A stretch of 64,000 nucleotides of DNA from Spirochaetota bacterium. GTDB taxonomy: Bacteria > Spirochaetota > UBA4802 > JAFGDQ01. Shown here one piece after another: positions 32,513-41,923 of the stretch. Both the position numbers and the translations under genes were made by a program. The notes below the pieces were generated by a model. The model searched no databases, was not told the origin of the DNA, and saw only the letters and a list, made by a program, of their open reading frames with translations. The stretch is from the NCBI GenBank assembly GCA_016932015.1, contig JAFGDQ010000106.1, positions 1 to 64,000 on the forward strand, given 5' to 3'. The first letter of the stretch is position 1. Each line of letters begins with the position of its first letter.

Positions 32513-33574
32513 CTATTTTAATTTCAAAAAATATTTATATTCAGGTTCTCCGAATATTTCCGGCTGAAGAATTGAGGCAATTTCCATCATAATATCATCA
32601 AGCTTATGATAAGATTCATAATAAATATCTTTAGGGAAATAAATATCCCCCTCTGTCATAGGCCTGATTTGTCCCATTACAGGATTTTCAATTGAAAGCT
32701 GACGTTTTGTGTTTATTCCGGTTCTTGGAGACCTGTAGGTAAACATTATGTCAGCTTTTTTTCCTGCGAGAAAAAACCTTTCGAGAGTTATTTCAAGACA
32801 CGATGCGCCTTCAACATCATCGAGTTCATATATTCCGCCTGAGAGCCTGACAAGTTCGCTGACCCACGCGTTTCTGGGCTCGACCAGAACCCTTTTATTA
32901 TAAACATCACCCCATATTACTCTGGGCCTTTCCTTTGCTGTATCAGCCTTTGCTTTAATCTCCTCTGCGGTTTTCATAAATTTGTCACAGAATAATTCAG
33001 CCTCTTTTGCCTTATGAAAAAACGGAGCTATAAATTTTACATATTTAATCTGAGCCTCAAGGCCCATAGCCAGTTCAGGATTTGTTATCAACGTCGGTAT
33101 TTTTAGTTCATCGAGTACCGGAATAATGCCCGAATCCCAGGTAAAGACAACATCCGGCTGCACCTTTTTCATCAGTTCATAATTTATCATGCTCGAATCA
33201 CCGATAAAAACTATCTTACCTGAGTCCAGTGATTCCTTTATAAACTCGTTACTCCACCTTGATTTATCCACAGTAACACCAACAAGAACCTCCTCGAGAA
33301 TACCGAACCCGATAAGAAAAGAAATATCGCATGTAGAATAAGCAATTACCCTATTAACAGGAGTTCTAATTACAATAGCATTTCCTATATTTGCAGGGAT
33401 CTCTTTTTCACGGGGAACCAGTATAAACCTGCGACCTATGCCGTCCCCAACTTCAGTATATCCTTCATGCCTGTTTACTGTAAAAGTTCCCATTGATTCA
33501 AATGAATTCTTTTTACAGCTAGTGACACTCAAAATAAATAAAAACACAAAAACAATACAAGTACCGCGTTTCAT
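32513..33574 (-). CDS. btuF: Periplasmic corrinoid-binding lipoprotein
   Basis: A 353-residue Peripla_BP_2 protein with lipobox SVTSC. It shows YSTCDISFLIGFGILEEVLVGVT, VQPDVVFTWDSGIIPVLDELKIPTLITNPE and a second lobe from RPRVIWGDVYNKRVLVEPRNAWVSELV to IMMEIASILQPEIFGEPEYKYF. It is the paralogue of the R3-controlled protein at 12846 more than of the 20191 protein. AAGGAG precedes the ATG. Confidence 0.83.
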   Translation of the reverse strand: MKRGTCIVFVFLFILSVTSCKKNSFESMGTFTVNRHEGYTEVGDGIGRRFILVPREKEIPANIGNAIVIRTPVNRVIAYSTCDISFLIGFGILEEVLVGVTVDKSRWSNEFIKESLDSGKIVFIGDSSMINYELMKKVQPDVVFTWDSGIIPVLDELKIPTLITNPELAMGLEAQIKYVKFIAPFFHKAKEAELFCDKFMKTAEEIKAKADTAKERPRVIWGDVYNKRVLVEPRNAWVSELVRLSGGIYELDDVEGASCLEITLERFFLAGKKADIMFTYRSPRTGINTKRQLSIENPVMGQIRPMTEGDIYFPKDIYYESYHKLDDIMMEIASILQPEIFGEPEYKYFLKLK

Positions 33575-33576
33575 AA

Positions 33577-34407
33577 TTACTCCTTATTTCTATTATCCTT
33601 TAACTTGTCTTTTCCGCTTTCAATGGTTGATGCAGCGTACAGGAATACACCTGTCACGAAAATGATTACTCCAGCTATGAACAACGGAATGCCTGCGTTC
33701 TTTCTGATTGTAAGATTGGCCCATACCGTTTTGGTCATTCCTCTTGCAGATTTGGGATTGAAATCAGCTAAGTGAATACTGTATCCTTTATAAAAACACG
33801 GACTGTTAAGGCCTGTTGTCTTAATTACTTCCTTTCCATTATCAGTAAATGAAAGGTCAAATTCAGCATCAATATGTATGCCTTTAAAATTTTCATTTAC
33901 TTCCCCGCTATAGATCATAAAGCGATGATCTTTGATCTCCATTTTTACTTCAGTTCCCGGCAGTATGCCAGAGATTCCTGGCCTTAAAATATTATTATAT
34001 GTATTTATGCCGAACGCGTATAAGCTAAAATATCCAAGCATAAGCACAATAAACGAAAAATGCATTATATGAGGCGCAAGCAGAAAAATTTTTGATTTTA
34101 TGGATTTTATGTTACGGAATTTACTGAAAATTTTGAGCAGCCTGTCAATCGTGCAGGCAAAAGTATTTATTCCTAATAATACCATTAGTAATACAAAGAC
34201 TAAAAACCACCATGTATAGGCCGGATTTTCAAATCCAAATGTATTTATCCATTCAAACATTCCCAGATAATTAAGCGGAATAAATATTTCATTATCGATC
34301 TGATAATACAGGCTGCCTGTGAACAGCACCAGAGTTATCGCACCAAGAAGATATTTGGCGAAAGTCATGCTGCCGGAGATTTCTATTGTTTTTCTGATGA
34401 TTTTCAT
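33577..34407 (-). CDS. ResB/Ccs1-like membrane protein in the cobalamin operon
   Basis: A 276-residue protein with four membrane spans (about residues 18-38, 63-86, 107-130, 232-255) and a roughly 95-residue periplasmic loop before the last. This is the layout of ResB/Ccs1 of system II cytochrome c assembly: FAKYLLGAITLVLFTGSLYYQ, WWFLVFVLLMVLLGINTFACTIDRL, LAPHIMHFSFIVLMLGYF, then IHLADFNPKSARGMTKTVWANLTIRKNAGIPLFIAGVIIFVTGV. It is shorter than many ResB proteins. Its start overlaps the CcsA-like gene by four bases, so the two are made together. In system II these pass heme to apocytochromes; here the neighbours are B12 genes, so a tetrapyrrole other than heme may be handled. Confidence 0.7.
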   Translation of the reverse strand: MKIIRKTIEISGSMTFAKYLLGAITLVLFTGSLYYQIDNEIFIPLNYLGMFEWINTFGFENPAYTWWFLVFVLLMVLLGINTFACTIDRLLKIFSKFRNIKSIKSKIFLLAPHIMHFSFIVLMLGYFSLYAFGINTYNNILRPGISGILPGTEVKMEIKDHRFMIYSGEVNENFKGIHIDAEFDLSFTDNGKEVIKTTGLNSPCFYKGYSIHLADFNPKSARGMTKTVWANLTIRKNAGIPLFIAGVIIFVTGVFLYAASTIESGKDKLKDNRNKE

Positions 34408-35183
34408 TGGAATATCCCCGGTATGTTGAATTTGCCTGTATCCGGCAGATATGAAAAAATAAAAGTCAGTATACCGCCGGCCAGCGCAGCGTAAGTAAGT
34501 ACCGGTTTTCTGTTATTCACAGAAAGTTTCACGTGAAGAAACCATGAATAAAAGAACCAGACACCGGCCATTCCAAGAAAAATATGCGACTGCCACTGAA
34601 CTGGGGTTCCCCAGCCGGCATATGACCATAAGCCGCCGGAAAACATACCGATAGAATGAAGACAGTACCCTGCGATAATTATATTTGCGATTATTGAATT
34701 ATCTGAAAATCGCAGAGTATCGGCCTCCCGGTATTTGATTATGCAGCGTACCGCAATTGCACCTGCGCAGAGATAACACGCACGAGCGAATGATGAAAAA
34801 AATGAATAGACGTGAGCAAATAGTGAATTTGTCTGCCTGAAGCTTACATAAATATCACCCGGCATGAAAATGAGAAATAAAGTCAGAATCAAAGTTATTG
34901 TTCCTGTATAAACAAATAAGCCGCTGTTTCTTGAAGCTAAAAACAGAAATACGGTCATGATACCCGTAAAAAATGAAATAATATAGGGTTCCTGAAACAA
35001 ACACATAAGAGGATGATAATAGTAAATCCTGAGCAGCAAAGAAAAAAGGATTGCGGCAGTTCCCGCTGAAAATAAGATATTCCTGATCTTTTTAAACCTG
35101 ACTGCTGCTGAAATTGCGGACAAGGTATATAATCCTCCCCCGACAATAAATACAGTAAAAAAATAGTCTTTTATAAAGCTCAT
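34404..35183 (-). CDS. CcsA/CcmC-like membrane protein with altered tryptophan-rich motif
   Basis: A 259-residue protein with about eight membrane spans. The segment GGLWSYAGWGTPVQWQS is followed by WFFYSWFLH. It aligns with the heme-binding WWD loop of CcsA/CcmC (G-x-W-...-WG-x-x-x-W-...-W-x-x-x-x-x-FLH), but the usual WDPKE part is replaced. The three His residues in LHSIGM, SHIFLG and FLHVK could serve as axial ligands. AAGGA lies nine bases before the ATG. It follows the ABC-2 permease by 17 bases and overlaps the ResB-like gene. ATPase, permease, CcmC-like protein and ResB-like protein together recall cytochrome c maturation modules, yet no apocytochrome or thiol-redox gene is present. 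Confidence 0.65.
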   Translation of the reverse strand: MSFIKDYFFTVFIVGGGLYTLSAISAAVRFKKIRNILFSAGTAAILFSLLLRIYYYHPLMCLFQEPYIISFFTGIMTVFLFLASRNSGLFVYTGTITLILTLFLIFMPGDIYVSFRQTNSLFAHVYSFFSSFARACYLCAGAIAVRCIIKYREADTLRFSDNSIIANIIIAGYCLHSIGMFSGGLWSYAGWGTPVQWQSHIFLGMAGVWFFYSWFLHVKLSVNNRKPVLTYAALAGGILTFIFSYLPDTGKFNIPGIFQ

Positions 35184-35200
35184 AAAAATTTTCCTTTATA

Positions 35201-35935
35201 TCAGTCTCTTGCTTTGTTAACCACATTTACTGCAAATATGAAACAAACTATTCCAATAACTACAAGTACCAGATATGATATTCCTGAAGCTTTCTCTCCA
35301 TATGCTGAAGCTCGTATAGCGTTGGAAGCATGTGTTAACGGAATAAAATAAAGAATTTTCTGTACAACGACCGGCATTTTATCCACAGGGAAGAAAGTAC
35401 CTCCAAGAAAGGACATTGGAGTTATCAGGAAACTGCTTAATAATGACTGATCAGCATGCGACTTTACTATCATTGCCAGTCCTACAGCTAATGATGAGAA
35501 CAGGAACGAGTTAAGCAGAACAGCGACCCAGAATCCGGGACCGTAAGACAGATTAACACCTGAAATAAAACCTATGATTAATATTATTATTACAGAGATT
35601 AATGCTCTTGTAATACCGGCCAGCACTTCTCCGCTTACATAAGCAATATTTGGGACAGGAGCAGCCTGAAACTCTTCAAAAATTTTCCAGTAAAATCTGG
35701 CTACATTAATTTCCGTAGCTATGCCGAAGGAATAAACCATGCTTCCCATTGCTATTAATCCCGGAATAAGAAATTCAAGATAAGGCCTGCCCCCGACATT
35801 CAGGTCATTGCCCAGTCCGAATCCGAAAGCAATAAGATACAGTAAAGGAGAAACAGACATGGATGCGATTTGTCGCCAGAATTTTCTTTTTAAAATAATA
35901 AGTTCTCGCAGATATACCGCAAAACATTTACTCAT
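35201..35935 (-). CDS. ABC-2-type transporter permease
   Basis: A 244-residue permease with six membrane spans: LYLIAFGFGLGNDL, YLEFLIPGLIAMGSMVYSF, the EFQAAPVP coupling segment, and SFLGGTFFPVDKMPVVVQKILYFIPLTHASNAIR, the usual ABC-2 C-terminal mark. GGAGG precedes the ATG, which overlaps the ATPase stop by one base. The ATPase at 35935 is its partner. ABC-2 systems usually export; the substrate is unknown. Confidence 0.85.
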   Translation of the reverse strand: MSKCFAVYLRELIILKRKFWRQIASMSVSPLLYLIAFGFGLGNDLNVGGRPYLEFLIPGLIAMGSMVYSFGIATEINVARFYWKIFEEFQAAPVPNIAYVSGEVLAGITRALISVIIILIIGFISGVNLSYGPGFWVAVLLNSFLFSSLAVGLAMIVKSHADQSLLSSFLITPMSFLGGTFFPVDKMPVVVQKILYFIPLTHASNAIRASAYGEKASGISYLVLVVIGIVCFIFAVNVVNKARD

Positions 35936-36906
35936 TAGCAGCCGCCTCCATTTGAATTTTCGTGTCCGCTGTGTGAACTGTGTCCATGTACATTACTATT
36001 TCCTTGGCCATGACTATGCCCGGAGGCCATACGTGCCGGTCTGCCTTCTGCAGTGCCATTTTCCTTCATTCTTCTTCCTGTTCTGTTTATAAAAGCATCT
36101 TCAAGATTAACTCTGCGTTTGGTATATCCATCCTGTGCATGGCTTGTAAAACTGTCTGCTTCTTCAATAGTTTTGAAATATCTGGTTACAAATTCAGCCT
36201 CATGAAACAAATCAATAGCCCATGCCCCTACACTGTTAATGAAATTGGCAGGAGAATCAATAGCAGATATTTCCCCCTGTTCAAGAAAGCATACCCTGTC
36301 CGCCAGGAACTCAGCTTCTTCGATATAATGTGTCGTAAGAAATATTGTAGTTCCCTGCTGCTGTATCTTTTTAATGAGAGACCATAGTTTCCTTCTGATT
36401 TCAGGATCAAGTCCCGCAGTAGGTTCATCAAGAAATAATATTCCCGGCGAATGCATAAGTGCCCTGGCTATCATAAGCCTGCGCTTCATTCCGCCTGAAA
36501 GTTCCTTTACAAGGCTGTTTTTTCTTTCAAGGAGTCCGACATTTTCAAGCATTACTTCAATAACTGCCTGCCGGTCGGTTTTCTTCATTCCGTATAATCT
36601 TCCGTGAAGATCAAGATTTTCATTAATTGTAAGTTCATTATCGAGATTAATGATCTGAGTAACAAGGCCAAACTGCTTCTTTCCCTCAATACCTTTGCCA
36701 TTTATATTGTGCCCGTTCAGGAATGCTTCGCCTCCTGAACTTTTGGTAAGGCCTGTAAGTATTCTTATTGTAGTGGTTTTACCGGAACCGTTGGGTCCAA
36801 GATAAGCGAATAATTCGCCTTCCGCGACATTAAAAGAAACCCCCTTTAATGCCTGTATCTTTTTATAATTCTTTTTCAGATTATCTATTTTAATTATATC
36901 AGGCAT
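35935..36906 (-). CDS. ABC transporter ATPase with His-rich C-terminal tail
   Basis: A 323-residue ATPase of the ABC-2 drug/NodI type: GPNGSGKTT, LSGGMKRRL, LFLDEPTAGLD and FLTTHYIEEAE. The last 30 residues are a tail with six His within about 18 residues (HSHGQ...HGHSSHSGH) ending GGGC. Such His-rich tails bind Ni or Co in metal-handling proteins. Cobaltochelatase genes cobN, chlD and chlI lie in the same operon, so the transporter may handle or sense cobalt. It overlaps chlI by eight bases. Confidence 0.85.
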   Translation of the reverse strand: MPDIIKIDNLKKNYKKIQALKGVSFNVAEGELFAYLGPNGSGKTTTIRILTGLTKSSGGEAFLNGHNINGKGIEGKKQFGLVTQIINLDNELTINENLDLHGRLYGMKKTDRQAVIEVMLENVGLLERKNSLVKELSGGMKRRLMIARALMHSPGILFLDEPTAGLDPEIRRKLWSLIKKIQQQGTTIFLTTHYIEEAEFLADRVCFLEQGEISAIDSPANFINSVGAWAIDLFHEAEFVTRYFKTIEEADSFTSHAQDGYTKRRVNLEDAFINRTGRRMKENGTAEGRPARMASGHSHGQGNSNVHGHSSHSGHENSNGGGC

Positions 36907-37960
36907 TTACCATATCCTGTTTTTGTGATTTTACTTTTTTACGAAGTTCAGTTATATCGGAACGTATTTCCTGAAGCGGAAGTTTTCTCATTCTGTGCGG
37001 AAGCGCGAGCATTGAAGCTTCTTCAATATCTGTTGTATCAATAGCGCTTTTTCCACGCATAGCTGCAATAGTCCTTGCTGCCTTAAGCATAATGATATCT
37101 CCCCTGTGTCCGTCCACTTCAAGGTCAACACAATATTTTGCTATTTCTTCAAGTTCCCTGTCTGTATATGTAACTTTCTCGAGAAGCTCCTTTGCAGTAA
37201 GAATTTCTTTCGCGATATTCTCTGATTCATCCGACCACTTATTTATAAATCCATCAGGATCTTTATCGAAATCAATTCTTCTCTTCATAATTTCAACACG
37301 CTGCGCTACGTTCGAAATTCCGCTGATATTTACACAAAGTCCGAATCTGTCCAGAAGCTGAGGTCTTAACTCACCTTCTTCAGGATTCATTGTTCCGACA
37401 AGTGTAAAGCGGGCAGGATGTGAGAAGGAAACCCCTTCACGTTCTACAGTATTAACACCCATAGCTGCTGAATCAAGAAGTACATCAACAACATGATCAT
37501 CAAGCAGATTGACTTCATCAACATACAGAATTCCCCTGTGAGCTTCCGCCAGAATTCCAGGTTCAATTCTTTTCTCGCCTTTCTGAAGCGCGTGTTCCAT
37601 ATCCATTGTTCCTACAACCCTGTCCTCTGTCGCACCTACAGGCAGTTCCACAACACGAACTTTTCTCATAATACTTTCTGGCCTGCCGGACTTAATAGCT
37701 TCGAAACATTCTCTTTTCGGACAACTTTCGCAGACTTTGATGTCCTCTTCAGGAAACAGATGAAAAGGACAGTCTTTCACAAATTCAGTTTCAGGGAGTA
37801 TATTCGCTATTGCCCTTACTGCTGTAGATTTTGCGGTACCCTTTTCACCTCTGATAAGAATCCCGGAAAGCCCGGGATTTATAACATTCAAGATCAAACC
37901 TTCTTTAAGCTTTTCCTGCCCTACAATAGCGGCAAACGGATAAATCTTTTTCTGTGCCAT
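36899..37960 (-). CDS. chlI: ChlI/BchI-type AAA+ chelatase subunit
   Basis: A 353-residue AAA+ ATPase: Walker A GEKGTAKST (about 38-46), Walker B ILYVDEVNLLDDH, GTMNPEEGELRPQLLDRFGL. A Cys cluster CPFHLF...CESCPKREC after the Walker A strand may bind metal, and the ChlD neighbour has one too. In organisms that lack chlorophyll, ChlI and ChlD partner CobN in ATP-driven cobalt insertion. GGAG lies about 11 bases upstream of the ATG. Confidence 0.88.
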   Translation of the reverse strand: MAQKKIYPFAAIVGQEKLKEGLILNVINPGLSGILIRGEKGTAKSTAVRAIANILPETEFVKDCPFHLFPEEDIKVCESCPKRECFEAIKSGRPESIMRKVRVVELPVGATEDRVVGTMDMEHALQKGEKRIEPGILAEAHRGILYVDEVNLLDDHVVDVLLDSAAMGVNTVEREGVSFSHPARFTLVGTMNPEEGELRPQLLDRFGLCVNISGISNVAQRVEIMKRRIDFDKDPDGFINKWSDESENIAKEILTAKELLEKVTYTDRELEEIAKYCVDLEVDGHRGDIIMLKAARTIAAMRGKSAIDTTDIEEASMLALPHRMRKLPLQEIRSDITELRKKVKSQKQDMVNA

Positions 37961-37963
37961 TCC

Positions 37964-40042
37964 TTACTTACTCCTGTTAATTACGTTTACTATGTCGGAT
38001 GCTTTAAGATCCTCTATTTTAAAATATTCTGCGTGAAGGGCCGACGCCAGCTTCCGGGCAAGACCGAAAGTCACCATACCTTTTTCTTCACTGTCTATTA
38101 CTATAAATTTAATTCTCTCTTCACGGGACATTTTTTCCGCGTACTGCAAAGCTTCATCCACCGGTTTATCGTTACCTGCTGCCACGTTTGATTTGCCGTC
38201 GGTAATAATGACTGCGACAGGTTTTGATGAAGGTTCCTTGATCAGCTGAACATTAAGAACTTCAAATGTCTTGGAAAGTCCTATTGATAATGGGGTACGC
38301 CCTCCTACAGGCATTTCCTTAAGTCTCGAAGCTGCAAGATCCACGGAGGAGGTTGGCGGAAGAACAAGTTCAGCATCTTTTTTCCTGAATGCGACCATTC
38401 CAACCTTGTCCCTTTTCTGATACGCATCAAGAAGCAGGGACATTACCGCTCCTTTGGATGCTATCATTCTGCCTCTCGCACCCATTGATCCTGAAGCATC
38501 AACTGTAAAGAGCAGAAAATTGCTTATCTTCTTTTCGCGCTCCTTTGTACGTATATCTTCATTTTTAATGTTGATCAATGTATTGGCGTTTTTACCCCTG
38601 ATTTTCTGAAAAGGAGCCGCAGCACGGATTGTAGCGTCAAAAGCAATGTCATTATCATTTCTGTTAAAAACGGATTTGACATATCTGCCCTGTTTCTGGC
38701 TTGTCTTTGTTCTCATCCTTTTTCCGGATCCGCGGCGTTTTTTTCTGTCTTTATCTATTCTTATTGTCTTAACTTTAAAGACTTCGCCAATATCGAACAT
38801 TTCATCTTTTACTTCCATGTCCATATTGTTAAAATCCGGAACAGAGGCATTTTCCATATTCTGATCAGGCTGATTCTCATCATTTTCATGCTCACTGTTT
38901 TCTTCTTCGGAATTCTGAGGTGGAGGCGGCGGAGGTGTTTCCTCCTTTTCATTATCCTGATCATCATTCTGATCTTCATTTTCAGGACTTTCCTCATTTT
39001 CCTGTTCATCATTATCGTCGTCAGGTTCAGGCGGAAGGGGTGCTGAATTGCTTGCCTCCCTTGTTCTGTGAACAAGCGCAAGTTCTGCGGCAAGCAGTAT
39101 CTCATCAAGGGTCACTTCTCTTTTTTTCCTTAGAGCCGTCAGAGCAATCGCCGCTCGCTGAATAATTATATCCGCCCTGTGGCCTGCAACATTTTTGCTC
39201 AGGCATAGTTCAGATATATATTTTTTCAGATTCTTCGGCATTATTATCGTATCAAGAATTTCTCTTGCATTGATGATTGATTCCCGAACCTGCTGATTTT
39301 CTTCTGTATACTTTTCTATAAAGCCGTGCGGATTGAAGTCAAACTCCTCCCTGTGTTTCATCAGTCTTATGCGTGTAGCCATATCAGTGCACCCTTTAAC
39401 TTCCACGCACAATCCGAAGCGGTCTATAAACTGCGGCCTCAGGTCGCCTTCCTCCGGATTCATTGTGCCTACAAGAATAAACTCACTTTGATGGCAGTAG
39501 GAAATCCCCTCTCTTTCCACTACATTGTATCCAGAGGATGATGAATCCAGAATGATATCGACAATGTGATCATCAAGAAGGTTCACTTCATCAATGTAGA
39601 GAATACCCCTGTTTACCCTTGCGAGGAGTCCGGGCTGAAAAACACGTTTACCGGATTTGATTGCTGATTCAAAATCAAGAGAACCGACTATCATATCTTC
39701 AGTGCTGTTAAGAGGCAGAGTTGTCATTCTTACAGGCCTCATTCCTCTTACCGCACTGCCATTACTGTTTATGCAGTTATCACACAACTCGCCGCAGGGA
39801 TCACAGGAATATGCGCAGCCCTCAAAAACTTCAATCTCCGGTAACACTGCTGCAAGAGCCCTTACTGCAGTCGATTTGGCAGTACCTTTTTCACCGCGAA
39901 TCAGCACTCCTCCTATCAGAGGGTCAATCGCGTTCAGAATTAAGGACAACTTCATCATATCCTGCCCTTCTATAGCCGCGAAAGGGAAGACAGGTCTTCC
40001 TGAAGCTGCTTTTTTTTCAATCACGCTTGCATTAAAATTCAT
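37964..40042 (-). CDS. chlD: ChlD/BchD-type chelatase subunit (AAA+ plus von Willebrand A)
   Basis: A 692-residue protein. Residues 20-330 are an intact-looking AAA+ domain (GEKGTAKST, ILYIDEVNLLDDH, NPEEGDLRPQFIDRFGL) with a Cys-rich insert CAYSCDPCGELCDNC. A linker of Pro and acidic residues (about 345-410) follows. The C-terminal von Willebrand A domain has the MIDAS motif DASGSMG, with Thr in GGRTPL. It overlaps the btuB stop by 11 bases. With ChlI and CobN it should make an ATP-dependent cobaltochelatase. Confidence 0.88.
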   Translation of the reverse strand: MNFNASVIEKKAASGRPVFPFAAIEGQDMMKLSLILNAIDPLIGGVLIRGEKGTAKSTAVRALAAVLPEIEVFEGCAYSCDPCGELCDNCINSNGSAVRGMRPVRMTTLPLNSTEDMIVGSLDFESAIKSGKRVFQPGLLARVNRGILYIDEVNLLDDHIVDIILDSSSSGYNVVEREGISYCHQSEFILVGTMNPEEGDLRPQFIDRFGLCVEVKGCTDMATRIRLMKHREEFDFNPHGFIEKYTEENQQVRESIINAREILDTIIMPKNLKKYISELCLSKNVAGHRADIIIQRAAIALTALRKKREVTLDEILLAAELALVHRTREASNSAPLPPEPDDDNDEQENEESPENEDQNDDQDNEKEETPPPPPPQNSEEENSEHENDENQPDQNMENASVPDFNNMDMEVKDEMFDIGEVFKVKTIRIDKDRKKRRGSGKRMRTKTSQKQGRYVKSVFNRNDNDIAFDATIRAAAPFQKIRGKNANTLINIKNEDIRTKEREKKISNFLLFTVDASGSMGARGRMIASKGAVMSLLLDAYQKRDKVGMVAFRKKDAELVLPPTSSVDLAASRLKEMPVGGRTPLSIGLSKTFEVLNVQLIKEPSSKPVAVIITDGKSNVAAGNDKPVDEALQYAEKMSREERIKFIVIDSEEKGMVTFGLARKLASALHAEYFKIEDLKASDIVNVINRSK

Positions 40043-41879
40043 ACTTTACACCGAGTAACCATCTCCGCGGATATCCTTCAATACCGTCACTCATAAGATA
40101 TTCCTTATCCGCTATATTCTTTATTTCAAAATTCAGAATAAATGCACCGATCCTGTAATCGGTATATCCGTTAAACAATGTATGTGCTTCAGCTGTTTCC
40201 GTGTTTGCTGAATCTGTATAAACATCAGACTGGTACTCTATTTCCAGTGATACTGAAGCATTTTTAACAGGTGATATTTTCAGTTTGCTGTTTACCTCAT
40301 GTTTAGCTTTACAGGGCATCCACAGTCCTGTTTCTTCATCCTTTGCTATCATGTAAGAGTATGCAGTATTAAGCTGAATAAATTTTACAGGAGCCAGCTT
40401 TAATGAACCTTCAGCACCCTTATATGTTACTTTTCCAAAATTTTCATACCTGTTGTTTCCCGTGCCATTATAATTTCTTACATAGGTAATTCTGTCTTTT
40501 ATCTCATTATAAAATCCGCTGACTGTCAGGTTTATCCATTTGAACGGAAAAAGATATACTGTCGCTGCATAATTTATGGATTTTTCCATATCAAGTTCAG
40601 GGTTAGGATCTTTATAACTGGTAGCCTGGAATCTTTGCAGGAAAGAAGGCGTATTATTTGACATCGCAAAATTAACTTTCGCACCGAACCAGTTTTTACA
40701 AAATGATACACTTGCTTCGGGATTTATAACATTCTGATAATCGGAATAGTACACTGCCCTTGCACCGGCTGATATTGCGAGATCCAGAGCCTTGAGCTGT
40801 GTCTTGTTTGAAATAAAACCGAACGCGTTTTTTTCATCTTCCTCATCAAAACCGTAATCAACTCTTGTACCATAATAATCAAGCCCGGTTCCAGTGCCCT
40901 TTCCTGAAATATATTCAGCACCCGCTCCGAAACTTAAATTCAAATAATCATTAATCTCAAGACCTGAATTCAGCTCTTCACCTGTTTTCATTACTTCAAT
41001 TATGGTATCCTTATCCTTTGAGCTGTCAGTGTCGTTGTTTATGCCTTTGTTAATATAAAAATTACTTTTTACTTTATCCAGTTTAGCAATCAGCCCGCCG
41101 GAAAAAAATTCGTAATCCTTTCTTGAATAGTAACTTGGTGAACTTTTTGTTCCAATTACTCCTCCTTCCTGTCCATAATAATCAAACGAAGGGCTTATGC
41201 TGTATTTCGGGCTAAACAGATGTGACATTCTCATACCTGCTCTGTATTTTTTTGTATCATGATTCCTGAAATATCCCTCTGTCTGCTCATATGATCCTGT
41301 TGCCTGAACATTCAGATCACCCATTGATGTGTTTATATCTGCAGATGCTTTTCCTGTTTCATAATTGCCTACCCACAAATCCACCATTCCAGAAAGTTCT
41401 GCTCCTCTGGTTGTAGTAATTACTATTACGCCTCCGCTTGAATTGTCTCCGTAAACAACGCTTCCGCCGCCTTTAATTATTTCTATCTTTTCAATATTAT
41501 TGAGAGAAACCTGCCCCCATTTAATACCGCCATGCCCCGATGTCGGATCATTTAAAGGCCTTCCGTTTAACAAAACCTTAACAGAAGATGATCCGCGAAG
41601 CAGAACAGATGAATCACCTGCACTAACGCCCGGAATCTGATTCAGTATATCCTGAATGTTATTAGCGTTTATCTTCTTAATGTCTTCTTTTGTTATTACT
41701 AAAGTACCTGAATTTTCATCAGATTTTATTTCCTTTTTATCTTTAATCTCCGCTGTTTCTTCAGGTACAGATTCATTTTCCGGTATCTGCGTTTCAGTTA
41801 CTGTTGCATCCTGAGCAGATAAAACTTGAGTAAAAATCAAACCTGATAATAGAACCAATGCCAGTCTCAAAAATTTCAT
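40032..41879 (-). CDS. btuB: TonB-dependent outer-membrane receptor in the cobN operon
   Basis: A 615-residue receptor. Signal peptide to about residue 22 (VLSAQ), then plug (ITKEDIKKINANNIQDILNQIPGVSAGD, EIIKGGGSVVYGDNSSGGVIVITT) and barrel ending RWLLGVKYEF. GGAGAG lies six bases before the ATG. It is the shortest of the four receptors and sits between cobN and chlD. It could take corrinoid or, given the chelatase neighbours, a cobalt complex. Confidence 0.85.
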   Translation of the reverse strand: MKFLRLALVLLSGLIFTQVLSAQDATVTETQIPENESVPEETAEIKDKKEIKSDENSGTLVITKEDIKKINANNIQDILNQIPGVSAGDSSVLLRGSSSVKVLLNGRPLNDPTSGHGGIKWGQVSLNNIEKIEIIKGGGSVVYGDNSSGGVIVITTTRGAELSGMVDLWVGNYETGKASADINTSMGDLNVQATGSYEQTEGYFRNHDTKKYRAGMRMSHLFSPKYSISPSFDYYGQEGGVIGTKSSPSYYSRKDYEFFSGGLIAKLDKVKSNFYINKGINNDTDSSKDKDTIIEVMKTGEELNSGLEINDYLNLSFGAGAEYISGKGTGTGLDYYGTRVDYGFDEEDEKNAFGFISNKTQLKALDLAISAGARAVYYSDYQNVINPEASVSFCKNWFGAKVNFAMSNNTPSFLQRFQATSYKDPNPELDMEKSINYAATVYLFPFKWINLTVSGFYNEIKDRITYVRNYNGTGNNRYENFGKVTYKGAEGSLKLAPVKFIQLNTAYSYMIAKDEETGLWMPCKAKHEVNSKLKISPVKNASVSLEIEYQSDVYTDSANTETAEAHTLFNGYTDYRIGAFILNFEIKNIADKEYLMSDGIEGYPRRWLLGVKYEF

Positions 41880-41923
41880 CTTCTCTCCTTAAATATAAAA
41901 AATTACTTATCTGATTATTATTT

